Shown here: positions 42,219 to 52,524 of the stretch, piece by piece
Numbering within the stretch: the first letter of the stretch is position 1
Layout of the letters: every line of letters begins with the position of its first letter
From: Amorphophallus konjac
Lineage: Eukaryota > Streptophyta > Magnoliopsida > Alismatales > Araceae
DNA length: 64,000 bases
Direction: 5' to 3'
Assembly: GCA_022559845.1 (NCBI GenBank)
Contig: CM040117.1
Location: forward strand, 84,952,559-85,016,558
Translations under genes and position numbers: made by a program
The notes under the pieces: model-generated
What the model saw: only the letters and a program-made list of their open reading frames with translations
Database searches by the model: none
Told to the model about the DNA's origin: nothing

Positions 42219-45096
42219 TGTAATACCCCAATTTTTTGAGAAATTAATTAGAAATTTATTAGAATAATTCCTTAATAAATATAATAAGTTATATTTTGAT
42301 TATTTTTTAAAAATTCATAAAAATTATATTCTTGTAGGGGATAACACGTTTAACAAACTTATCTTCTGTGGCCAACCAAAATAAAATCTGTATGTAGGCC
42401 GAATTAGTGGATTAAGCCCAAATTGAACACTTAGTTAACCATGCCTTGAAATGCCAAATTCGATCCCAATACTCCATGAAATGAGCCCAAACCAGGGGCA
42501 AATGAAAGGCCAAGATGAGAGGATCATTTCCCCTCCCTTAATCTCTCGAAACCCTAACCCTAGGAGATGCAATCGACAGAGTTTTGGCGCGTCAACAATT
42601 ACGACGACGTTCACATCAACCCGACTTGCGTGGACGAATACTCCGCGCATAGTATCCTCCAGAAGGCGTGTGACCTATTAAAATGAAGCCCTCTAACCCT
42701 AGAATCTTTTAGAACCAGTGGCAGCTGCAGAAGAGTTGGATCGAGGGAGATCTCCAGCGATTAGTGGCTATGTGTACCGGCGTCTTGGGTTTTCTTTCTC
42801 TTTCCTTCTTCATCCAATTCAAGTAAGTGATAGCAAGCCAAACCCTACAAATAATATATGGTTGGAAGCAGCATCGTGTCAGCTTTTCACCGATGTAGAA
42901 AGCTTTAAATTTTATCATGTGTTCTACGAGAATTTTTGGTTTTAGTAGAAGCATGTCAGAACTTGGGTTATAACTGTTCCCTTTCGATTAAGTATTAATT
43001 TCAGGTTGTAAACATAAAATTGATTCATGCATCTCGTAGAGTTTTTCGTGCTCTTTCTTTTGGTAGTAAAAGCCCCAAATTCCATGCTTTATATCGTGCG
43101 AATTTCATGTTTTAGTTCTGACCCTAGAAACCTCGCCGGAGTCGGGCAAGACGAAGGGGCAGCGACCTGTTTGGCCTTGTGCGGCCACACGATAGACCGC
43201 ACATCCAAGACAGGCGACCCGCTCTTTACCGTTCATATGTTTCTATATCTGATCGTTTCCCTGGTACGTGCGGCCGGATACCAACCGCATGTCTGTTCTG
43301 CGGCCAGTTCCAGACCGTACATCCCTTCCAGCGGCACCCTATCGACCGCCCATCTCCAGCAGGCCTTCGGACCTAAGGGGGCATGAGTGGCCTGTCTGTG
43401 ACCGTATATGGCGATGTAAGGTCCAGAACCGACCGCACATCTATAACAGAATAGATTAAATTGTCATTTCAGCATGTTATGTAAGTAGATTAGTGGTGAA
43501 TGGCATGTTAGCAACACACCTAATAAACTGTAATTCATGACAGTAAATAATTCTTGTTGATTTATTTATTTTGAGCTTAATCTTGATCCATCTTTCCAAT
43601 GAATGTCAATCTTAATTGTCAATCATTGATAATTGAAATGGCTATTAGGTTTACATTTGTTATAACCTTAGACCTGAACCTTTATTATCCCCTAGATTTG
43701 AATTTGGACTCAATCGAACTACTGTGATTTGAGTTAGTCCGAATTGGACTAGCAGGGACATGCGCGGCTGTTAGTGGACCGCATATCTCCTTGAACGACC
43801 CTCTGGAGACCGTTCATCCCTGGCTAATGCCAATTAGTCTTGGCCGATTATCCTTGATCTATCTTCGGCAAATTCCTGATTTAATTAGCCCAGTAGACCC
43901 TAGGCCGACCAGCAGACAGTGGGCTAGACACTGGTTCAGTTCCACCCTGCCTATGGCAGCCCAGGAGCCCACTTAGGCGAATTTTTAGATTTTTGTTAGG
44001 CCCTGTGTTATGCGGCCAGTAATGGCCCGTACATATTTCAGGCGGCCCTTAATAGACCGTTCAATTGATAAGCGGCTCTATCAGGACCGCATATCCTGAC
44101 CTCGATTTTGTAGACTTCTGGCCTTGTACGGCCTAATCCCTACCGTTCATATAGAAGAGCGACCCTTTATCAGCCATTCAACCTTGACCTCCCGAGGGCT
44201 TAACCTCAGCCCAGTTCCTGTAGTGCGGCCTAGAGGCGACCGCACAAGTCTTGGGGGGTCCAGTAGTAACTGCATATCTCCCAGAAATGAGTTTTCTCCG
44301 TGTTTTAGGGTTTTAAATCCAAGAACATGATGGTTCTTGATAACTTGAACTCCTGGACAGAAATTCTGGACAGTATCTCTTCAGCTTAGCCTTGGGATGT
44401 TCTGAGGTAAGTTTATACTTGATTATAATTGGCCATTTTAACTTGATTAAAGTCTAGACGGAACTTAGGATCTTGGATCCAATAAATCAATGCCAACGCA
44501 TCATAGGGGCCCTGTCTGGTCCTGGGGAGAGCGCCCGAAAAGTACTTGTGCCCATGGGAGTTTGTAATGACATGGTGAGGTATTGCACCGAGTGCATGAC
44601 TAGCGTGATGTCTATGACAATGATCTCTTACTTGAATCGTGTTTGACTTGGTTATACATTCTTGTTTGTTGGCCAATTTCATGTTATATATATTGTTCTT
44701 AACTTGCAATTCTAGTAGTTATATCATTCTACCATATTGATATTCCATTCCATTCTTTATCACTTTCTTTTATTATACTATTTCATTTGATTGTTATTTC
44801 TTTTCTTTCCGTTTCATACATATAATTAATTGGTTAATCACTTACACTTGCCTATTGTTACCTACTGAGCGTTCGCTCATATAGTTGTTTTTCCCCTTTC
44901 CAGGCAGCGCAGGTGAAGATTCACAGATGGATAGGAATGGGCAAGAGTGATGACTTGGAGTGTATCAGCTAGTCGTTATGTTGAGATTGTTATAGTTGTT
45001 TTACATCTAGCTATGCCTTAGAACTTGTGTTAGTTATTGTAATGGAGTCGAGTAGAGATTATTCTTGATTATGTTTAAGTCAGTTTGATGGTATTT
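42219..45096 (+). mobile_element. Element A middle LTR, 3' end missing
   Basis: 2878 bp collinear with the other A LTRs, ending at GATGGTATTT. The last 114 bp seen in the left copy (13671-13784) are gone. It is preceded by a polypurine tract, so it served as a 3' LTR. Its dyad array is the best preserved of the three. Confidence 0.93.
43180..44260. repeat. Element A dyad array in middle LTR (best copy)
   Basis: Exact CGG-N11-CCG units at 43271-43287, 43301-43317, 43332-43348 and 43765-43781; CGA-N11-CCG at 43215-43231 and 43796-43812; and an N12 unit at 43182-43199 (arms TGCGG/CCGCA). Arms vary together in places: TGCGG with CCGCA in most, but in the right LTR GAACGG with CCGTTC near 49077. 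Further units lie at about 44011-44140 and 44225-44242. Confidence 0.9.
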
Positions 45097-45099
45097 TGA

Positions 45100-45600
45100 T
45101 GTGACACCACCTTGGGGTGATGGTCACAAGACCAATGCTTCCTCGGACCTAAGTATGCAAGCACAACCACAAGGCTAAGAAGCATACGTAAGCGGACCTT
45201 CGTATGGCTCACACACTTAACCCGGGGGTAACTCGGGGATGCCGAGTCGAGGAAATGGGACAAGCGCCTTGCTGGTAGAGGGCCAGCAAAGTCTAAGGCA
45301 AACCTCCTCTTGAGGGGTGGATACTCAACTCAAGGTGTTGGCCTTGGCCGAGGGATGCGGATCACTCACTAACACCCACGGTGGTCACACAAAGTGCTGT
45401 GGAGCCTTAAGATCGGGCGCTCTCTTCCTTACCGACGGTAAAATTGGAGAATATTAAATGAACAAGGATAATTGAGAGCAAGGGTCGAGATTTTACCTAG
45501 CCGGTTTGAAGAAATCGGCTCCGGTCGGAGACGTTGGCGAGCGGTGAAGCGTGTGTTCTCCACATGCCACGCCGATGAAGCTTCGAACCTGAAATTACAT
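45100..45600 (-). mobile_element. Fragment of a C-like LTR
   Basis: Begins TGTGACACCACC, preceded by TTGA exactly as in C next to its PBS, and shares further blocks with the C LTR start: GGGGTAACT, TTGCTGGTAGAGGGCCAGCAA, CTCAAC or TCAACT before GTTGGCC, and the closing GTTCTCCACATGCCACGCCG. It is more diverged than the two C LTRs are from each other. It is cut at about 45600 where A integrase begins. No TSD, so it arrived by illegitimate joining rather than insertion. Confidence 0.8.
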
Positions 45601-45601
45601 A

Positions 45602-46570
45602 TTGACAAAATCGGCTCATTTCGTATCCATTAAGTCTAAATGGATAGTTGACGTATTGGCTGCTTTGTATATGAAGGAAGTGGTAAGACTACATGGTATA
45701 CCAGTCAGCATTGTGTCTGATAGAGACCCCAGGTTCACTTCTCATTTTTGGAAAGGATTGCAAGAGTCCTTGAGAACTCGTCTGAATTTCAATACTGCTT
45801 TCCATCCACAAACAGACAGACAGACTGAAAGGACCAACCTGATAGTGGAAGATATGCTTAGAGCCTGCATGATTGACTTTGGAGGTAGTTGGAGTGATCA
45901 CTTGGCATTGGTTGAATTCGCCTACAACAACAGTTACCAGTCCAGCATTCAGATGGCTTCATTTGAAGCTTTGTATGGTAGAAGTTGTCGATCCCCGTTA
46001 TGTTGGGATGAGGTGGGTAAGAAGCAATGGTTTGGACCAGATCTCATTTTCAAATCGTCCAAGAACATCCGTATTATCAGAGATCGGTTGCAAGTAGCAT
46101 AATCAAGACAGAAGAGTTATGCCACCACCAGGAGGAGAGTTTTGGAGTTTTAGGTTGGTTAGCATGTGTTTTTAAAGGTTTCTCCTATGAGGGGAATTCG
46201 AAGGTTTGGTATTCAGGGCAAATTGAGTCCAAGATATATTGGTCCATTCGAGATTCTAGATAGAGTGGGGGAGGTTACTTACCGTTGGGCACAACCATCT
46301 TAGTTATCTGGAGTACACAATGTTTTCCATGTGTTTATGTTACGAAAATATGTGTATGATCCGACTCACATTATTCAGCACATGGACTTCGAATTGAAGG
46401 AAGATCTGACTTATGAAGAAAGGCCGATCATGATTTTTGATCGGAAGCAACATCAACTCAGAAATCGTTCCATACCGATGGTTAAAGTGCAGTGGAGTCG
46501 GCGTGGAACTGAAGAAGCTACTTGGGAGTCAGAAGATACTATGCGGAGACAGTACCCTGACTTATTCTAG
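45602..46570 (+). pseudogene. Element A integrase end, duplicate copy 1
   Basis: Starts inside the core (TKSAHFVSIKSKWIVDVLAAL) and continues with SIVSDRDPRFTSHFWKG, QTERTNLIVEDML, the C-terminal GPFEILDRVGEVTYR and the tail to YPDLF and its stop at 46568-46570. Stops lie near 46100, 46152, 46161 and after the LPP-equivalent at 46301. It is closely related to the E1 integrase at the window start. Copy 2 follows without a gap. Confidence 0.9.
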
Positions 46571-47408
46571 GTTCACTTCTCATTTTTGGAAAGGATTGCA
46601 AGAGTCCTTGAGAACTCGTCTGAATTTCAGTACTGCTTTCCATCCACAAATAGACGGACAGACTGAAAGGACCAACCTGATAGTGGAAGATATGCTTAGA
46701 GCATGCATGATTGACTTTGGAGGTAGTTGGAGTGATCACTTGGCATTGGTTGAATTCGCCTACAACAACAGTTACCAGTCCAGCATTCAGATGGCTTCAT
46801 TTGAAGCTTTGTATGGTAGAAGTTGTCGATCCCCGTTATGTTGGGACGAGGTGGGTGAGAAGCAATGGTTTGGACCAGATCTCATTTCCGAATCATCCAA
46901 GAACATCCGTATTATCAGAGATCGGTTGTAAGTAGCACAATCAAGACAGAAGAGTTATGCCGACACTAGGAGGAGAGTTTTGGAATTTCAGGTTGGTTAG
47001 CATGTGTTTTTAAAGGTTTCTCCTATGAGGGGAATTCGAAGGTTTGGTATTCAGGGCAAACTAAGTCCAAGATACATTGGTCCATTCGAGATTCTGGAAA
47101 GAGTGGTGGAGGTTGCGTACCGTTTGGCACTACCACCTTAGTTATCTGGAGTACATAATATTTTCCATGTGTCTATGTTACAGAAATATGCGTATGATCC
47201 CACTCACATTATTGAGAATATGGACTTCAAATTGAAGGAAGATCTGACTTATGAAGAAAGACCGATCAAGATTTTGGATCGGAAGTAACAACAACTCAGG
47301 AATCGTTCCATAGCGATGGTTAAAGTGCAGTGGAGTCAGCGTTGAACTGAAGAAGCTACTTAGGAGTCAGAAGATACTATGCGGAGACAGTACCCTGACT
47401 TATTCTAG
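46571..47408 (+). pseudogene. Element A integrase end, duplicate copy 2 (tandem, 838 bp)
   Basis: From GTTCACTTCTC (same as 45733) to the terminal TAG at 47406-47408. The junction joins the end of the polyprotein (TTATTCTAG) to the core (GTTCACTTC) with AGG microhomology. Copy 1 and 2 differ at scattered bases. Stops near 46929, at the LPP position 47139-47141 and later. A 3' UTR with polypurine tract (TTAAGTGGCGGAGGG, 47470-47484) follows. Confidence 0.9.
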
Positions 47409-47484
47409 GTAAGCTGTCTCACTCCCTCTTTTTATTATTAAGTGCATTGAATTTGGAGGACCAAATTCTTTAAGTGGCGGAGGG

Positions 47485-50400
47485 TGTAATACCTTGATTT
47501 TTTGAGAAATTAATTAAAAATTTGAAATTAATTAGAAATTTATTAGAATAATTCCTTAATAAATAGAATAAGTCATATTTCAACTATTTTATAAAAATCC
47601 ATAAAAATAATATTCTTGTAGGGGATAACACGTTTAACAAACTTGTCTTCTGTGGCCAACCCAAATAAAATCTGTATGTAGGCCGAATTAGTGGATTAAG
47701 CCCAAATTGAACACTTAGTTAACCATACCTTGAAACACCAAATTTGAGCCCAATACTCCATCAAATGAGCCCAAACCGGTGGAAAATAAAAGGCCAGAAA
47801 TAGAGGATCATTTCCCCTCTCTTAATCTCTCGAAACCCTAACCCTAGGAGATGCAATCGGTGGAGTTTTGGCGCGTCAACAATTGCGGCGGCGTTCACAT
47901 CAACCCGACTTGCATAGATGAATACTCCACGCATAGAATCCTCCAGAAGGCATGTCACCTTTTAAAATGAAGCTCTCTAACCCTAGAATCATTTAGAACC
48001 AGTGGTGGCTGCAGAGGAGTTGGATCGAGGGAGATCTCTAGCGATTAGTGGCTGCGTGTACCGGCGTCTTGGGTTTTCTATCTCCTTCCTTCTTCATCTG
48101 ATTCAGATAGGTGATAGCAAGCCAAACCCTACAAATAATATACAGTTGGAAGCAACATCGTTTCAGCTTTTCATTGATGTAGAAAGTCCCAAATTTCATC
48201 AAGTGTTCTGCGAGAATTTTTAATTTTAGTAGAAGCATGTCAGAACTAGGGTTATAACTGTTCCCTTTCGATTAAGTATTAATTTCAGGCTGTAAACACA
48301 AAATTGATTCATGCATCTCGTAGAATTTTTCGTGCTCTTTCTTTTGGAAGTAAAAGTCCCAAATTCCAAGCTTTATATCATGCGAATTTCATGTTTTAGT
48401 TCTGACCCTAGAAACCTCGCCGGAGTCGGGCAAGGCGATGGGGCAGTGACCTATTTGGCCTTGTGCGGCCACACGATAGACCGCACATCCAAGATAGGCG
48501 GCCCACTCTTTACCATTTATATGTTTCTATATCTGATCATTTCCCTGGTATGTGCGGCCGGATACCAACCGCATGTCTGTCCTGCGGCCAGTTCCAGACC
48601 GCACATCCCTTCCAGCGGCACCCAACCGACCGTCCATCTCCAGCAGGCCTTCGGACCTGAGGGGGCATGAGCGGCCTGTCTATGACCGTATATGGCGATG
48701 TAAGGTCCAGAACCGACCGCACATCTATAACAGAACATATGAAAGTATCATTTTAGCATGTTATGTTAGTAGATTAGTGGTTAATGACATGTTAGCAACA
48801 CACCTAATAAACTGTAATTCATGACAGAAAATAATTCTTGCTGATTTATTTATTTTGAGCATGATCTTGATCCATCTTTCCAATGAATGTCAATCTTAAT
48901 TGTGAATCATTGATAATTGAAATGGCTATTAGGTTTACATTTGTTATAACCTTAGACCTGAACCTTTATTATCCCCTAGATTTGAATTTGGACTCAATCG
49001 AACTGTTGTGATTTGAGTTTGTCCGAATTGGACTAGCAGGGACATGCACGGTCGTTAGTGGACCGCATATCTCTTTGAACGGCCCTCTGGAGACCGTTCA
49101 TCCCTGGCTAATGCCAATTAGTTTTGGCCGATTATCCTTGATCTATCTTCGGCAAATTCCTGATTTGATTAGCCCAGTAGACCCTAGGCCGACCAGCAGA
49201 CAGTGGGCTGGACTCTGGTTCAGTTCCACCCTGCCTATGGCAGTCCGAAAGCCCACTTGGGTGAATTTCTAGATTTTTGTTAGGCCCTGTGTTGTGAGGC
49301 CAGTAATGGCCCGTACATATTTCAGGCGGCCCTTAATAGACCGTTCAATTGATAAGTGGCTCTGTCAGAATCGCATATCCTGACCTCGATTTTATAAACT
49401 TCTGGCCTTGTACGGCCTAATCCCTACCGTTCATATAGAAGAGCGGCCCTTTATCAGCCGTTCAACCTTGACCTCCCGAGGGCTTAACCTCAGCCCAGTT
49501 CCTGTAGTGCGGCCCAGAGGCGACCGCACAAGTCTTGAGCGGTCCAGTAGTAACTGCATATCTCCCAGAAACGAGTTTTCTCCATGTTTTATGGTTTTGA
49601 ATCCAAGAACATGACGGTTCTTGATAACTTGAACTCTTGGACAGAAATTTTGGACATTATCTCTTCAGCTTAGCCTTGGGATGTTCCAAGGTAAGTTTAT
49701 ACTTGATTATAATTGGCCATTTTAACTTGATTAAAGTCACGGAACTTGGGATCTTGGATCCAATAAATCAATGCCAACGCATCATAGGGGCCCTGTCTGG
49801 TCCTAGGGAGAGCTCCCGAAAAGTACTTGTGCCCATGGGAGTTTGTAATGACATGGTGAGGCATTGCACTGAGTGCAGGACTAGCGTGATGTCTATGACA
49901 ATGATCTCTTACTTGAATCATGTTTGACTTGGTTATACATTGTTGTTTGTTGGCCAATTTCCTGTAATTTTCTGTTATATATATTGTTCTTAACTTGCAA
50001 GTCTTGCAGTTATATCATTCTGCCATATTGATATTCCATTCCATTCTTTAGCACTTTCTTTTATTATGTTTTTTCATTTGATCGTTATTTCTTTTCTTTC
50101 CATTTCATACATGTAATTAATTGGTTAATCACTTACACTTGCCTATTGTTATCTACTGAGCGTTCGCTCATATAGTTGTTTTCCCCCTTTCCAGGCAGCT
50201 CAGGTGAAGATTTACAGATGGATGGGAATGGGCAAGAGTGATGACTTGGAGTGTATCAGCTAGTCATTATGTTGAGATTGTTATAGTTGTTTTACATCTA
50301 GCTATGCCTTATAACTTGTGTTAGTTATTGTAACGGAGTCGAGTAGAGATTATGCTTGATTATGTTTAAGTCAGTTTGATGGTATTTGTAATAGACTTTG

Positions 50401-50501
50401 CGTTATTCTGTTCATTACATTATGTTAATTCTTAGCTTAGCATGTTATCTTTACTAGCGTTTTCTACTACCGATCCCGATATTCCGCGTCGGGGCGTGAC
50501 A
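47485..50501 (+). mobile_element. Element A right (3') LTR
   Basis: 3017 bp, TGTAATACCTTGATT to CGGGGCGTGACA, directly followed by TSD TGCCT. It has the same dyad array (for example 48555-48571) and hairpin as the other copies, plus a short internal duplication at its start (TTAATTAAAAATTTGAAATTAATTAG). Confidence 0.95.
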
Positions 50502-51328
50502 TGCCTCCTCCTCAACCGCTCGCCTCGTGTCTGAACCACAGAAAGAAGATTAAGAGCAGGAAGACCCCAACTCCGCAAGAAGGAAGGCCAAGTTCTTGAA
50601 CCCCTTACCTGTCGGCAACAGCACTCGAGCAAGGTAGCCCTCAATGTTGGAATAAGTCACCAAATCATCAGTCTCCCAGCGATTCCGCTGAAGGATAACA
50701 GCCTCCTCTTCCACCTCCGGAGAGAACACAGTCTGCTTCGGAGGAATGTTCGGGTGAAAATTGGGCACCGTCGGGAAATTTCAGGCTATACCAACCACCA
50801 ATGGGCCCACCCAGAAATATTGGGTCTTCCACCCTTTTTGAGAAGAATCCTTCCCAGAGAGGGACACACAGCTCCTCCCCCACCTTGAATATAGATGAAG
50901 CCTCGCCCCGCATGAGGATGCTCCTTCAATTAAAAGAAGTAATGGAAAAGATCCTGTGAGGCGCGTACCCCACACTGGCCGCAAAGGAAAATGAAGGAGA
51001 AGATAAAAGTGTAAGAGTTGGAGACCAGCTGGACAGGAGCCAGCCGGTAGAACCGAAGCAACTCGGCGACAAAAGGATGAAGGGGCAAATGAAAGCCACA
51101 CTTCCAAGCCAGAAGAAAGGAGCAAAAGAGGCCAGAACAGGTGGACAGGCTAAACTCATGAGGCTCAGGCGCTAGAAACTGGAACCGCCAAGGCAACCCA
51201 TAGCGACTCTCTAGCCGCTTCACCTCCGCCTCCCCCAGCTCGCTATAGGACGGCTCCGACGGCATCAAGAAAACTCTGGGGGTCCGTTCTCTCTGCCGCC
51301 CCTCAGCCTCAGAATGATGGTCCGCCAT
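50502..51328 (-). pseudogene. G antisense ORF, N-terminal half (Transposase_28-type protein)
   Basis: The ATG at 51328 (MADHHSEAEGRQRER) opens 132 codons containing the conserved block of this family: LESRYGLPW, then LPLHPFVAELLRFYRLAPVQL and a hydrophobic NSYTFIFSF stretch. A TGA near 50930 and frameshifts follow; the next family motif, KGWKTQYFWV, is in another frame near 50855-50826. The last codons before the insertion read ERAVEEEA and connect in frame with 10813. Such ORFs occur in Tat-lineage gypsy elements, often antisense to gag-pol near the 3' LTR, and the plus-strand LTR signals to the right fit that arrangement. Its function is not known. Confidence 0.82.
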
Positions 51329-51762
51329 GAGACAAAGAGAAGAAGAAGGGGAAAGCCCTAAGCCAGAGAACTTCGGAGAAGAAAGGGAGCTTACGAATCG
51401 TCGCCTCAGGAAGTTCTCTTAGCTCCGACGACTACAATGATTCTCCGCCCTTCTGAAACTACTCTCACAGTGCGGGAGCCCCCCTCAAATATAACTACCA
51501 AGCAAGGCAAAACCCTAAAACCCTGGAGATAAAGGGACACAAAATGCGCAATGCCTAAAAACCCTGACGGGAGGCGGCGCGGCGTCTGATCTCTCGAGGA
51601 GTGGCCTTCTCTTACTCATCATAACGGGCGTATTTTCAAGGTGAGCTACGTCACGTGGCCCATACCTGAAAGATATCTTTACCCAACGAATGCCACAGAT
51701 AGTCCAGCCCAATTGCTACCCGTCCGAGCCTAATCTTGGCTCGGGAGTAGGAGGGGGACAAG
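51329..51762 (-). promoter_or_regulatory. Leader and possible promoter of G antisense ORF; G polypurine tract on the other strand
   Basis: 434 bp without a protein. On the minus strand AGTTATATTTGAGGGGG (about 51500-51484) is a TATA-like candidate 160 bp before the ORF start. On the plus strand GGGAGTAGGAGGGGG (51743-51757) resembles a polypurine tract just before the probable LTR start at 51763. Confidence 0.45.
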
Positions 51763-52521
51763 TGGAGAGGAGAAATCCCGCCGCCCGTACGGAGAGGTCA
51801 AACGAGGTCCAAACCGGACCGAACAAGGCTCAACTCCCCAAAGTGGTAGCCCTCCGGCCCACTTATTATGAAGCCCAAAAATTCACTCGGTACAAGCGCT
51901 TCCTAGGTGGCCTTCGGGTTAGGAAGTCCGGGTATCAGTCCATCGGGAAAGCTCCCTTGGAGTCCCCTATTCCTTGTCCCGACCCAGCACTTATCCCTCG
52001 GGAGACCACTCCTGAATAAGTGCCATTCGCTCGGGCTCACTAATGGAAGCTTAATGATTCAGCCGTTGTGAATCATTTAATGGCAGGAAGCTCAAGGGGA
52101 CAAGGGGGACCAAGAGTCCGCGCGCCGTAAGGAGCCCGCATGAAGGACGTAACCCCCCTGGAACCCCTCCGCTTATAGGGATCAATTCGCACAACTGGCC
52201 ACTATTTAAACAGGACATGCCCAACTGTGACGGAGGAGCTTAAGTAAGCTTAAGCACTCCTAAGTAAGCCTGAGCTGGAACCACTTCACCTTTTGATAGA
52301 GTGGAATCTCGCGCTCCCACTTTCCTCCTAATTCTCCTCTTCGCATCTGTGCTCTACTACCTGTGCTGACTTAAGCATCAGAGGGTCTTCCCCGGGGATC
52401 TATCCCTGGGCACCTCTGACTGGTTTCCCTTCTTACAGTTTATAGTTCAAGGGTATGTGGTCATCTTCCTCCCCGCTCAGGAGCAGCGTGAGATCGCCCC
52501 TCTTCACTATGCTTGGTTGCA
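51763..52521 (+). mobile_element. Probable 3' LTR of element G (Tat/RIRE2-like)
   Basis: It follows the purine tract. Its 3' part has the typical R/U5 text of this group: CTATTTAAAC (about 52203), then CTGACTTAAGCATCAGAGGG (52366-52385), a CCCCGGGGAT stretch and TTCTTACAG. The plus orientation makes the neighbouring ORF antisense. The end is uncertain: TTACA at 52437 or GTTGCA at 52521, after which copia H sequence is readable. The ORF at 51690-52019 on the plus strand spans the LTR start and is not considered real. Confidence 0.6.
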
Positions 52522-52524
52522 AAT

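Larger units (their letters stand above)
10814..50501 (+). mobile_element. Element A: Tekay/Del-like gypsy element and host of the 39.7 kb nest
   Basis: Outer LTRs at 10814-13784 and 47485-50501 are flanked by the same 5-bp TSD. In order: PBS, gag, protease, RT (interrupted by B at 15720-40480), RNase H, a remnant of the integrase end, a second LTR (42219-45096), a C-like LTR fragment, two copies of the integrase end, and the last LTR. Gag to RT share mostly one frame, broken by stops and a frameshift. The chromodomain-like tail and 3 kb LTR match Tekay/Del. Without B the element would be about 15 kb, longer than a simple copy because of the extra LTR and duplicated integrase end. It is inserted in the G antisense ORF. 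Confidence 0.93.

Noticed and set aside
45100..45600. Solo LTR inserted in element A
   Set aside because: There is no TSD, only one terminus is present, and the TTGA join to A points to illegitimate recombination.
51690..52019. Plus-strand 109-codon ORF near the G LTR
   Set aside because: It crosses the probable LTR start and has no domain; likely chance.
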